Positions 20,108-29,007 of a stretch of DNA of 64,000 nucleotides are shown one piece after another. The notes below the pieces were generated by a model. The model did no database searches, was not told the DNA's origin, and saw only the letters and a program-made list of their open reading frames with translations. Every line of letters starts with the position of its first letter. The stretch's first letter is position 1. The DNA is taken from the NCBI RefSeq assembly GCF_007747795.1, contig NZ_CP036275.1, positions 5,758,001 to 5,822,000 of the forward strand, in the 5' to 3' direction. Source of the DNA: Maioricimonas rarisocia (lineage in GTDB: Bacteria > Planctomycetota > Planctomycetia > Planctomycetales > Planctomycetaceae). A program made the translations under genes and the position numbers.

Positions 20108-21484
20108 TCACGCCACGTTCCGAGTCGCCGACTCCAGCAACTCGTCAAATCCGGCCATCTCGCCAATCGTCGCAGCCAGTTCCGGCGCGACAAACACCCG
20201 CACCTGTTTCACGTAGTCGTCGAACTGTTTACGGGCCAGCGCATCGACGACGGGCGACACTTGCTGGAACGGCCGATAGACGCCTTCCTTCCCGAAGTAG
20301 ACGTCGATCGCGAACTCGATTTCCCGATGAGGTGGCGGTGCATCGATCAGCACATCGGTTGGAGGCACCGGCCGGCCGAGTTCCGACGACAGACACTCTG
20401 CCAATGCGGTCGCACAATTCACCAGCGTCGTGTAGGGCCGCCCGGCCAGTCGCTCGTAGATCGCTGCCGCCTGGTAGTGATTGTACTCCGCGGCCCGCTT
20501 GTACAGTCGACGCTGCCGACCGAACACTCCCTCGAGCAACCCTTCACAGGGGGTACCCCGTCCCGCTTGCCGCAATCGATCGATCATGTCCGCATCCGAT
20601 GAACCAAATAGCGCGCGCAGATCGAACTTTTCATGAAGCTCGTAAAAACTGCGGGCGAACATGCTCGTCGCCGCCCGGACCGCGTGATGCCAGTACACCT
20701 CGCTGAACATCACGTACCGGGCGAAGACCATCAGCTCGGCGGCCGTCTTCCCCTTTGACGTGATCGCCAGGCCGTCGCCTGCCTCGTTGACGACCAGCGA
20801 CTGGATCAGCCGCTGTTTATCGAAGTGCCTCCCGTACGGCACGCCGCAGTGCAGGCTGTCCCGGTCCAGATAGTCCAGCTTGTCGACGTCAATCGGTCCC
20901 GAGAGGATCGACCGCAGCAGGCGCAGTCGGGGGGAGTCGGTGCGGGCCGAGAGCACATCGAGCACCTCCTCCGGATCGATCCCCCAGACGTCCCGCAGCA
21001 CACGCGGCAGCTCGCCGTACCCGAGCAGAAACCGGGCCGCGTACTCCTCGTGCGGCGGCATCTCGACGAGCGCCATATCCTCGATTGGATGGCAGAACGG
21101 CCAGTGTCCCAGATCGTGCAGCAGTGCGGCGACGATCAGTAACTCTGCCGAGCGACGGTCGATTACCGCGCGAAACCGTTCGTCCTTCGACAGTCGCTGC
21201 AGGTACCTCAGCGCGTTGTGGTATACGCCCAGCGCATGTTCGAACCGCGTATGCCGGGCACCGGGATAGACGCGGGAAACCAGTCCCAACTGGCTGATCT
21301 CCGCCAGCCGCTGGAACTCCGGCGTGTCCACAATGGCCCGCACGCGGGGCGTGAATGGAACGTTCTGCTCCATCGGAACGCGAATCAGATTCCGGCCCGA
21401 TTCGAGGTCGGACAGCTCCGGAATCGTGTCAAACTCGTCGGTCATGGTCTTCAAGATCAGAAAGTGCCGGTGACGCGGCCGCAT
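20108..21484 (-). CDS. HD-domain phosphohydrolase (dGTPase/SAMHD1-like)
   Basis: A 458-residue metal-dependent phosphohydrolase. The HD signature is intact: GARHTRFEHALGVYHNA supplies the first histidine, ALLHDLGHWPFCH the His-Asp pair, and ILSGPIDVDKLDYLDRDS the distal aspartate. The layout matches the YdhJ/SAMHD1-like branch whose characterised members hydrolyse dNTPs, though substrates of most bacterial members are unknown. Two starts are possible: ATG at 21484 with GAGG eight bases upstream, or ATG at 21445 (MTDEFDTIPEL), where the conserved protein begins. The gene is 75 bases upstream of the FGE lipoprotein on the same strand. Confidence 0.88.
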   Translation of the reverse strand: MRPRHRHFLILKTMTDEFDTIPELSDLESGRNLIRVPMEQNVPFTPRVRAIVDTPEFQRLAEISQLGLVSRVYPGARHTRFEHALGVYHNALRYLQRLSKDERFRAVIDRRSAELLIVAALLHDLGHWPFCHPIEDMALVEMPPHEEYAARFLLGYGELPRVLRDVWGIDPEEVLDVLSARTDSPRLRLLRSILSGPIDVDKLDYLDRDSLHCGVPYGRHFDKQRLIQSLVVNEAGDGLAITSKGKTAAELMVFARYVMFSEVYWHHAVRAATSMFARSFYELHEKFDLRALFGSSDADMIDRLRQAGRGTPCEGLLEGVFGRQRRLYKRAAEYNHYQAAAIYERLAGRPYTTLVNCATALAECLSSELGRPVPPTDVLIDAPPPHREIEFAIDVYFGKEGVYRPFQQVSPVVDALARKQFDDYVKQVRVFVAPELAATIGEMAGFDELLESATRNVA

Positions 21485-21587
21485 TTCCGTTGCCTCGGCT
21501 GACCGGCCACCGCTGAGCTATTGTACATCGAGCGGGGAACATACCATATCGTCAGCCGAACGCACCCGATCCCCGGACGCGAGTCTG

Positions 21588-23747
21588 ATGAACGCTCCCG
21601 CCGACACTCCCCAACCCGCGATGCCACCGTCACCTCGACGTTGTCTGATCAGTCTGGCCCTCGGCACGCTCGCGGCAGCCCTCGCCGTGCAGGCCGTCCT
21701 CGAACAGCCGCAACTGGCAGGTGGTTTCGTCAGCGAACTGCTCTGGACAGCGATCGTGCAGATGACCGGCGGCGAGTTCCTCTCGCAGGGAGGTTCCGTC
21801 GTCGGGGCGATTGTTCCACTGGTTCCGGTGCTGATCCCGTTTGTCCTGCTGACGGCGATCGCCTGGCCGGCCGCGGCCGCGTTCCGCAAGTCGCCGGCCG
21901 GATCGACCTTCACCGATCGCCTGCTGATCTGGGGAACGCGTGGCTGGAACTGGTGGTTCCTTCCCGGCATCTGGTTTCTCGCCTGGTACGCCGTGCTGAT
22001 CGCCAGCTGGGAAGCCGGCATGGCGCTCGTCGCCAGTCTGCTCGCCTTCACGCTCTCGATCACGATCGCCGGCTGGGCTACGACGGCGCTGACGTTCGGA
22101 ACCGGATCGTCACCCCGGCCCATCGTTGCCGACGCTGCCCCGAAGCCTTCACGCGGAATCCTTATCGGACTCGTCGCAGCCGTAGCGATCTACACTCTCA
22201 TCTTCACCGCTCTGAACTGGGGACTCTGGTTCAACCTGCGGATTCCCCACGGCGACTCGGCAATGTACGAGGAACACCTGTGGAACCTCACGCACGGCAA
22301 GGGATTCCGCAGCTATCTCGACCAGGGCCTGTTCCTCGGCGAACACATCCAGGTCATACACCTGCTGCTGGTCCCGCTGCACCTGATCTGGCCCTCGCAT
22401 CTGCTGCTGGAGCTCTGCGAGTCGCTCGCACTCGCATCGGGTGCCATCCCGGTCTTTCTGCTCGCCCGGCGACATTCACGGTCCGACCGGGCCGGGCTGC
22501 TGCTGGCCGCTACGTACCTGCTCTCGATCCCGGTGCAGTTTCTGGACATCGCAATCGATCTGAAGACGTTCCGGCCGATCGCCTTTGGCGTCCCGCTGCT
22601 GCTGTGGGGGATCGAACGGATGGAACAGCGCCGCTACACGGCCATGAGCGTGCTGATGGTGCTGACGCTCTCCGCCAAGGAAGACTTCGCTCTGGTGATG
22701 GGGCCCCTGGGCGTCTGGCTGGCCGGGGTGGCGTTCCTGGAGCAACGCCGCTCCCGCAATGGCGCCACCGATGCGGCACCTGCTCGAGAATCCAAGCGAG
22801 CGCTCATCGCCGGGCTGGTTCTGGCGGCTGCGTCGGCCGTCTATCTGTTTCTCGCAGTGAAGATCCTCATCCCCTGGTTTCGCAGTGGAGACACGGTCCA
22901 CTACGCCCGGTATTTCGCGACCTTTGGCGAGACGCCGACCGAGATCCTGTGGACGATGCTCACCCGTCCCGACCTGCTGTTCTCGGAACTGGTCACCATG
23001 AACAGTCTGCTGTACGCCCTGGCGCTGCTGTTGCCGCTCGGGTTCCTGCCGCTGTTCTCGTTTGGCCGGCTGGCGGTCGGACTGCCGGTGTTCGTGCTGC
23101 TCTGCCTGAACGAGCTGGCCCAGCAGCCACCGGGGCCGTTCCACCACTTTCACGCCCCGCTGGTACCGATTCTGTTCTGGGCCGCCGCTGCGGGACTAAG
23201 CCGCTTCCGCGAGCCGGTCGGACGCATCGCCGCCTGGTGCCGGGGGTGCACGACCAGTAGCAGCAGAACCGGACCGGCCGGAGTGGCCCTGTTTGCAGCG
23301 TTTTCAGCCGCAGCAACCGGCCTGTTCTTCGGCCTCGGTCCCGGGAGCATCCAGTTCTGGGATCCGGGCCGGGCGATGTACTGGCAGACGCTCTACCTGC
23401 CTGGTGAACGGGCCCGCCAGTTCGAAAAGGTCGAACCACTCATTCCCCGCAACGCGCGGGTCGCCTCGACCGATTTCGTCCACCCCCGGTTCACCCACCA
23501 CGAACGGTCCTATGACTACAGCAACTATCTGCGTCGCGTGGCCGGGTACGAAGACCGCGTTCCCGACGACACCGACTTCATCGTGATCGATACCCGCCAC
23601 CCGTACAGCGAGATCCACTCCCCCGAACAGGTCCGCGAACTGCAGGAGCAGCCGGACGAGTGGGAACTGCTGCCGGACGATACCGACGGCTACTTCATCG
23701 TGCTTCGCCGGCGTGAAGAGAACGGCGGGAGTTCGCCGGCCCGATAG
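21588..23747 (+). CDS. DUF2079 multi-pass membrane protein
   Basis: A 719-residue integral membrane protein with roughly a dozen hydrophobic segments. Examples are CLISLALGTLAAALAVQAVL, IVPLVPVLIPFVLLTAIAWP and GILIGLVAAVAIYTLIFTAL. The DUF2079 signature is visible around FNLRIPHGDSAMYEEHLWNLTHGKGFRSYL, followed by FLGEHIQVIHLLLVPLHLIWP. DUF2079 proteins resemble GT-C glycosyltransferases in topology, with an acidic first periplasmic loop, but no activity is proven. A soluble C-terminal tail of about 130 residues follows. It is divergent from the HD-hydrolase gene and ends 90 bases before the large heme protein. Confidence 0.85.
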   Translation: MNAPADTPQPAMPPSPRRCLISLALGTLAAALAVQAVLEQPQLAGGFVSELLWTAIVQMTGGEFLSQGGSVVGAIVPLVPVLIPFVLLTAIAWPAAAAFRKSPAGSTFTDRLLIWGTRGWNWWFLPGIWFLAWYAVLIASWEAGMALVASLLAFTLSITIAGWATTALTFGTGSSPRPIVADAAPKPSRGILIGLVAAVAIYTLIFTALNWGLWFNLRIPHGDSAMYEEHLWNLTHGKGFRSYLDQGLFLGEHIQVIHLLLVPLHLIWPSHLLLELCESLALASGAIPVFLLARRHSRSDRAGLLLAATYLLSIPVQFLDIAIDLKTFRPIAFGVPLLLWGIERMEQRRYTAMSVLMVLTLSAKEDFALVMGPLGVWLAGVAFLEQRRSRNGATDAAPARESKRALIAGLVLAAASAVYLFLAVKILIPWFRSGDTVHYARYFATFGETPTEILWTMLTRPDLLFSELVTMNSLLYALALLLPLGFLPLFSFGRLAVGLPVFVLLCLNELAQQPPGPFHHFHAPLVPILFWAAAAGLSRFREPVGRIAAWCRGCTTSSSRTGPAGVALFAAFSAAATGLFFGLGPGSIQFWDPGRAMYWQTLYLPGERARQFEKVEPLIPRNARVASTDFVHPRFTHHERSYDYSNYLRRVAGYEDRVPDDTDFIVIDTRHPYSEIHSPEQVRELQEQPDEWELLPDDTDGYFIVLRRREENGGSSPAR

Positions 23748-23837
23748 ATCAACAATCGTTGTTGGGTCTGCTACGATGTCGCCAGCGCTGAATCGCTGCC
23801 ACTGAAGACAAGACAAGCTGAAGACGAGGCGTCGTTC

Positions 23838-26800
23838 ATGAAGCGGAGTATTTCCGGATTTCGTCTGCGGGCACTGGCCCTCCTGCTGGGAGGAACGTTT
23901 CTGGCTACGGCCGTCCACGGGGACGATGAGAGTCCCTCCGACCGCGATCGCTACAAGAAGGGATTGGCCGGGAACGAACAGGTCGAAGAAATCATCCGCA
24001 ATTTCGCCGGCCGCGGTGAAGTTGGCGACGACAGCGAGCCGACGCCTGCTCCGCAGGCGGTCGAGCAGTTCGAAGTGGCCGATGGCCTCGAGATCGAACT
24101 GGTCGCTGCCGAACCGGACGTCATGCAGCCGCTGTTCATGCACTTCGACGACCGCGGCCGTCTGTGGGTCGTGCAGTATCTGCAGTACCCCTTCCCCGAG
24201 GGTCTGAAGGTCATCAAGTACGACCAGCACCTGCGGGCCGTCTTTGACAAGGTTCCACAGCCGCCGCCCAACCACGTCCGCGGCAAGGACAAGATTACCG
24301 TTTTCGAAGACACCGACGGCGACGGCATCTACGACAGCCACAAGGACGTGATCACCGGACTGAACATCACCAGCTCGGTCACCACCGGTCACGGCGGCAT
24401 CTGGGTTCTCAATCCTCCTTACCTGCTCTTCTACCCCGACGCCGATGGGGACGACGTACCCGATGGCGACCCCGAAGTGCGTCTCTCCGGCTTCGGCATC
24501 GAAGATACCCACTCCATCTCCAACAGCCTCATGTGGGGGACGGACGGCTGGCTGTACGGCGCCAACGGCAGCACGACGACCGGCAACGTCTCTTCGGCCG
24601 TCTCGAAGAACGTCCAGTGGGAAGGGCAGTGCGTCTGGCGGTATCACCCTGACACTCATGTCTTCGAGATCTTCGCCGAGGGGGGCGGCAATACGTTCTC
24701 GCTCGAGATCGACAGCAAAGGTCGGGTGTTTTCGGGAACGAATCACGGCAGCACCCGCGGCATGTTCTACCCGCAGGGTTCCTACGCCACCAAGAACTGG
24801 GGCAAGCATGGTCCGCTGACGAACCCGTTCGCCTTCGGGTACTTCCAGCACATGCGTCACGAAGGAGACCGCGACCGCTTCGCGCAGACCTTCGTCATTT
24901 ATGAAGGAGGCACACTGCCGGAGCGGTACCACCACACCGTCATCGCTGCGAACTCTCTGCACAATCGTGTCTGGGCCAGCGAACTGATTGCTGATACCTC
25001 GACCTATCGTACGGTCGACATGCCGCCGGTCGTCACGACGCCCGACCACTGGTTCCGCCCGGTCAGTGTCCAGGTCGGCCCCGATGGAGCCGTCTATCTG
25101 GCCGACTGGTACGACACCCGTCTGACGCATGTCGACCCGCGCGACAACTGGCACAAGACGAGCGGCCGCATCTACCGCCTGCAGGCAGCCGACAACACCC
25201 ACCCGATCACGCCGTCGGAAACGAACCTCCGAGCGAAATCGGATGATGAACTGATCGCGTCGTTCGGTCATCGCAACAAGGTCATCCGGCAGACGGCCGT
25301 GCGCGTGCTGGGAGACCGCCTGCTCGATGCCGATGACCCGAACCGCGGCGAGGTCGTCGAGCGGCTCCGCACGATCGCGCTCGACCAGGAGAGTGACACC
25401 TCCCTGGAAGCCCTCTGGACGCTGCACTGGGCGGGTGAATTTGACTTCGAACTTGCCGGGCTGCTGCTGGACCATCGGGACGAACACGTCCGTCGCTGGA
25501 CGATCCGCCTGCTGGGGGACCACCATCGTCTGAACGATGCCCTCGCGTCACAGCTCGCCGGTCTGGCGAAGACGGAACCATACGTGCAGGTCCGTTCGCA
25601 ACTCGCTTCCTCCGCGCAGCGATTCGACACGCAGCACGCGCTGCCAATCATCGCCGACCTCGTCCGTCGCGACGAAGACCGGACCGATCTGCACATGCCG
25701 CTGCTGCTCTGGTGGGCCGTCGAAGCTCACTGCGGCGAAGGCCGCGAGCAGGTACTCGAACTGTTCAGCAAGGAAGAGTTCTGGAACGTGCCGCTGGTTC
25801 AGGAAGTCATCCTCTCGCGGCTGATGCAGCGGTTCGCCATGGATGACGTCGCCGGCGAAGGAACTCCGTCCGACGGTGAAGGCCTGTCCGGCCTGGCAGC
25901 GTGCGCCCGGCTGCTCGAGATGTCTCCTTCACAGGACCACTCGCAGAAGCTGATGGCCGGCTTCCTCGAAGCGTACGAGGGCCGCGAGATCACCAACCTG
26001 CCCGACTCGCTCGCGACGGCGCTCAACGAGTACCAGAAGGCGATCGGTCAGTCCGACCTGGCCCTTTCTCTGCGGCTCGGGAAGAAGGAGGCGATCGACG
26101 AGGCTCTCAAGGTGGTGCGAAGCGAGTCGGCGCCAGTGGCACAGCGACTGGCCTACATCGAGATTCTCGGCCAGGTCGATCAGCCGCGCGTCGTACCGAC
26201 GCTGCTGGCACTGCTCAGCTCCAAATCCCACGGCGTCAAGCGGGTCGCGATGCAGGCGCTGATGAACTACGACGATCCGAAGATCGGTGCGACCATCTGC
26301 AGCCGCTACCAGTCGTCGATTCCGGAAGAGCACGGACTGCGGGACGTGGCTCATCAGGTGCTGGCGAGTCGGGCGGTCTGGACGAAGCAGTTCCTTACGG
26401 AGATCGAAAACTGGCGGATCAAGCGGGACCGCATTCCGCTCGACATTGTGCAGCAGATGCGCCTGCATGACGACGACGAACTGCAGGCCCGCATCGACAA
26501 GATCTGGGGCAAGACCCGCTCCACACCTGCCGAGAAGCAACAGCAGATCGCCCGGCTGCGCGACCTGATCGCCGGACGGACCGGGGCCGGAACGACTGCC
26601 GATGCCGTCCATGGAGGCGAACTGTTCAAGAAGCACTGCGCCACCTGCCACACGCTCTTTGGTGATGGGGGCCGGACCGGCCCGGACCTGACCGGATACG
26701 AGCGGACGAACGTCGACTTTCTGCTGTTGGCGATTGTCGATCCGTCAGCCGCGATCCGTGAAGAGTTCACCCAGTTCCAGATCCTGACCGACGACGGCCG

Positions 26801-27035
26801 CGTGATCGCCGGCCTGATCGACAACCAGACGCCGACGACCGTCACCATCCGGGGCGTCAACAATCAGACGACGCTCATCTCCCGCGACGAGATTGACGTC
26901 CTCAAGGCGACGCCCATCTCCATCATGCCGGACGGTTTGACCGACAAAATGACCGACCAGGAGCTTCGGGACCTCTTCGCCTACCTGATGAGTCCGACGC
27001 CGCCGGCCACGGCTTCGACCGGCGGAGCCGAGTGA
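23838..27035 (+). CDS. PVC-type heme-binding CxxCH protein (GDL propeller, HEAT repeats, cytochrome c)
   Basis: A 1,065-residue exported protein with signal peptide ALALLLGGTFLATAVHG. The N-terminal two-fifths is a glucose/sorbosone dehydrogenase-like beta-propeller of the planctomycete membrane-bound dehydrogenase type, with FEDTDGDGIYDSHKDVI and MWGTDGWLYGANG landmarks. HEAT-like helical repeats span roughly residues 470-880. A cytochrome c domain at the C-terminus has CATCH at 934-938, and TGPDLTGYERTNVDFLLLAI supplies the planctomycete-type axial region. Its likely role is periplasmic oxidation coupled to electron transfer. The substrate is unknown. Confidence 0.92.
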   Translation: MKRSISGFRLRALALLLGGTFLATAVHGDDESPSDRDRYKKGLAGNEQVEEIIRNFAGRGEVGDDSEPTPAPQAVEQFEVADGLEIELVAAEPDVMQPLFMHFDDRGRLWVVQYLQYPFPEGLKVIKYDQHLRAVFDKVPQPPPNHVRGKDKITVFEDTDGDGIYDSHKDVITGLNITSSVTTGHGGIWVLNPPYLLFYPDADGDDVPDGDPEVRLSGFGIEDTHSISNSLMWGTDGWLYGANGSTTTGNVSSAVSKNVQWEGQCVWRYHPDTHVFEIFAEGGGNTFSLEIDSKGRVFSGTNHGSTRGMFYPQGSYATKNWGKHGPLTNPFAFGYFQHMRHEGDRDRFAQTFVIYEGGTLPERYHHTVIAANSLHNRVWASELIADTSTYRTVDMPPVVTTPDHWFRPVSVQVGPDGAVYLADWYDTRLTHVDPRDNWHKTSGRIYRLQAADNTHPITPSETNLRAKSDDELIASFGHRNKVIRQTAVRVLGDRLLDADDPNRGEVVERLRTIALDQESDTSLEALWTLHWAGEFDFELAGLLLDHRDEHVRRWTIRLLGDHHRLNDALASQLAGLAKTEPYVQVRSQLASSAQRFDTQHALPIIADLVRRDEDRTDLHMPLLLWWAVEAHCGEGREQVLELFSKEEFWNVPLVQEVILSRLMQRFAMDDVAGEGTPSDGEGLSGLAACARLLEMSPSQDHSQKLMAGFLEAYEGREITNLPDSLATALNEYQKAIGQSDLALSLRLGKKEAIDEALKVVRSESAPVAQRLAYIEILGQVDQPRVVPTLLALLSSKSHGVKRVAMQALMNYDDPKIGATICSRYQSSIPEEHGLRDVAHQVLASRAVWTKQFLTEIENWRIKRDRIPLDIVQQMRLHDDDELQARIDKIWGKTRSTPAEKQQQIARLRDLIAGRTGAGTTADAVHGGELFKKHCATCHTLFGDGGRTGPDLTGYERTNVDFLLLAIVDPSAAIREEFTQFQILTDDGRVIAGLIDNQTPTTVTIRGVNNQTTLISRDEIDVLKATPISIMPDGLTDKMTDQELRDLFAYLMSPTPPATASTGGAE

Positions 27036-27136
27036 CGACGCAAGGGTCGTGTGACGCGCAGCGGACAGTCGGCATTACCACCGGCTGTCGCCGCGCGGTA
27101 TCATCGGGTGATCCCCCCACACCACGGGAGCAAGTC

Positions 27137-27400
27137 ATGTCACACGATCCGTCCGCCATGCGGGAACTGATGTCCACAATTCGGCAACAGCGGGACGATC
27201 TCGCTGTCCGGATTCACCTCGGCAGCGCCGAAGTGAAGGAGGAGTGGAAGTTGCTCAACGATCGATTGCAGGAACTCATGGATCAGTACGAGCCCCTGCG
27301 GAACGCCACCACCGAAAGCGCCACCGGCGTCTGGGAGTCGCTGAAACTGGTCGGGGAGGAGATCCGCGACGGATTCTCCCGCGTTCGCAAGACGCTCTGA
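27137..27400 (+). CDS. Small coiled-coil conserved protein
   Basis: An 87-residue, highly charged and mainly helical protein (REQ-VMSHDPSAMRELMSTI, then VKEEWKLLNDRLQELMDQYE). The heptad-like leucine spacing suggests a short coiled coil. The C-terminal segment ATGVWESLKLVGEEIRDGF has the WE-LK-G-E--DGF pattern seen in many small bacterial proteins thought to contact membranes or partner proteins, but I cannot name a function. The ATG at 27137 has GGGAG six bases upstream. It follows the heme protein by 101 bases on the same strand. Confidence 0.65.
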   Translation: MSHDPSAMRELMSTIRQQRDDLAVRIHLGSAEVKEEWKLLNDRLQELMDQYEPLRNATTESATGVWESLKLVGEEIRDGFSRVRKTL

Positions 27401-27428
27401 TCCGCGGCCCGAGGCGAGCAGTCCGTAG

Positions 27429-27493
27429 GTCAGGCTTCGTCTGACGCAAGTCAACAACAGCGTCCAGCGACGGTCGGTCGGCAGGCAGAGCCT
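27429..27493. repeat. Small intergenic hairpin pair C
   Basis: Two short hairpins in the 223-base gap before dinB: GTCAGGC-TTC-GTCTGAC (27429-27445, one G-T pair) and AGGC-AGA-GCCT (27483-27493), both with triloops. They are weaker relatives of the arrays at 9.1 and 44.5 kb. No gene is visible in this gap. Confidence 0.45.
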
Positions 27494-27623
27494 CCCCTAC
27501 ACTGCTGTGATCCAGAGCCGGAAGCGAGCAGAGAGTCAATGACTTCCATGGCCCACCGGTCGCCGCCGGAGGGCTTCACCTGAGCCGGCCGGCACCACGC
27601 GATCCCGGAGAACCGACGCTCCA

Positions 27624-28829
27624 ATGATCCTGCATGTCGACATGGATGCGTTCTACGCCTCCGTCGAAGAGCGCGAACGGCCCGAACTGGTCGGCAAGCC
27701 GCTGATCATCGGAGGCACGCCGCAGGGCCGGGGCGTCGTTGCGGCAGCCAACTATGCCGCCCGCGAATTCGGCGTCCACAGTGCGATGTCGGCCGCCCGG
27801 GCGGGAAAGCTCTGCCCGCATGCCGCGTTTCTGCGGCCGCGCATGAAACTGTACATGCAGGTCTCAGCCCAGATCCGCGAGATCTTTCACCGCTACACCC
27901 CGCTCGTCGAACCGCTCTCACTCGATGAAGCCTTTCTGGACGTGGCCGGCTGCGAATCGCTGTTCGGCCCGGCAGAAACGATCGGCCGCCGCATCCGCGA
28001 CGAGATTGCCGGTGAACTCCGGCTCGCCGCTTCGGTCGGCGTCGCCCCCAATAAGTTCCTCGCGAAGATCGCCAGCGACCTGAAGAAGCCGAACGGGTTT
28101 GTCGTCGTTCCTCCCGACGGCGTGCAGAAATTCCTTGATCCGCTCCCGGTCGGTCGGCTGTGGGGTGTGGGCCGGGCTGGCGGACGCGTCTTCGAGAAGA
28201 TCGGCATCCACACCATCGGTCAGCTCCGACAACTCCCCGAAGAGCTGCTCGTCGATCATTTCGGAAGCCACGGAGCCCACCTGGCACGATTGTCCCGCGG
28301 CATCGACGATCGTCAGGTCGTTCCCGATCGCATCGCGAAGTCGGTCTCTCACGAGACGACCTTTCCCGAAAACGTCTGTGATCCGCATGTGCTGCAGGCA
28401 TGGCTGCTCGACCTGACCGAGCAGGTCGCCATGCGTATCCGCCGCCGATCACTTCGCGGCCGGACGGTTCATATCAAGCTCCGCTACGCCGACTTCCACA
28501 CGATCACCCGGGCCACCACGCTCCCTCAGCCGACCGATCTCACGCGCGAGATCTGGCAGGCAGCGAAGGAATTGCTGGAGGAACGGCTTCCGAAGCGGCG
28601 ACTGGAGGTCCGACTGCTGGGAGTGGGCGTAAGCGGTTTCGAAAGCGGAAACACCCGACAGCTCTCGCTGTTCCCGGATGAGTCCCAGGAGGCTCACAGC
28701 CAGGTCGATCAGGCTGCCGACAAGATCCGCGAACGTTTTGGAAACGAAGCGCTGCTCCGTGGCAGTGGGCTGATCGCCGGACGCTCCCTCCGTCAGAAAC
28801 CGACAGACCCCACACACGACGGTCATTGA
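27624..28829 (+). CDS. dinB: DNA polymerase IV (Y-family translesion polymerase)
   Basis: A 401-residue Y-family polymerase starting at the canonical MILHVDMDAFYASVEER, which holds the first catalytic aspartates. The SLDEAFLDV motif supplies the catalytic Asp-Glu pair, followed by ASVGVAPNKFLAKIAS and the helix-hairpin-helix thumb (LWGVGRAGGRVFEKIGI). The little-finger domain is present to about residue 340. The C-terminus contains TRQLSLFP, a good beta-clamp-binding motif of the QLSLF type. It performs error-prone bypass of damaged template. No SOS box was recognised upstream. Confidence 0.96.
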   Translation: MILHVDMDAFYASVEERERPELVGKPLIIGGTPQGRGVVAAANYAAREFGVHSAMSAARAGKLCPHAAFLRPRMKLYMQVSAQIREIFHRYTPLVEPLSLDEAFLDVAGCESLFGPAETIGRRIRDEIAGELRLAASVGVAPNKFLAKIASDLKKPNGFVVVPPDGVQKFLDPLPVGRLWGVGRAGGRVFEKIGIHTIGQLRQLPEELLVDHFGSHGAHLARLSRGIDDRQVVPDRIAKSVSHETTFPENVCDPHVLQAWLLDLTEQVAMRIRRRSLRGRTVHIKLRYADFHTITRATTLPQPTDLTREIWQAAKELLEERLPKRRLEVRLLGVGVSGFESGNTRQLSLFPDESQEAHSQVDQAADKIRERFGNEALLRGSGLIAGRSLRQKPTDPTHDGH

Positions 28830-28909
28830 TCGCTCTCCCGCGCCCGCAGGAACCGCACAACCCGCGCGCCTCCGTGCTCCCCGTTGCCGCCCCCGGGAGG
28901 CGGGTCATC

Positions 28910-28938
28910 TTTCGGCCCCTGCCGGTTCGACGTATAAT
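28910..28938 (+). promoter_or_regulatory. Promoter with perfect -10 box for the second DUF1592/DUF1552 unit
   Basis: A perfect TATAAT occupies 28933-28938. A poor -35 (TTTCGG at 28910-28915) lies 17 bases upstream. Transcription would start near 28945, giving a leader of about 63 bases before the ATG at 29008. The -10 is convincing; the weak -35 suggests activator dependence or an alternative sigma factor. Confidence 0.5.
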
Positions 28939-29007
28939 CGAAAGCCCCCGATGGGCCCCCCACCCGGCCATGCGCCGACCCGTCCCACCTGAAATGCATA
29001 CCTGCCG

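Noticed and set aside
23304-25526. A 740-codon antisense frame across the DUF2079 and heme-protein genes
   Set aside because: It spans two genes and an intergenic region in reverse; no domain is recognisable.
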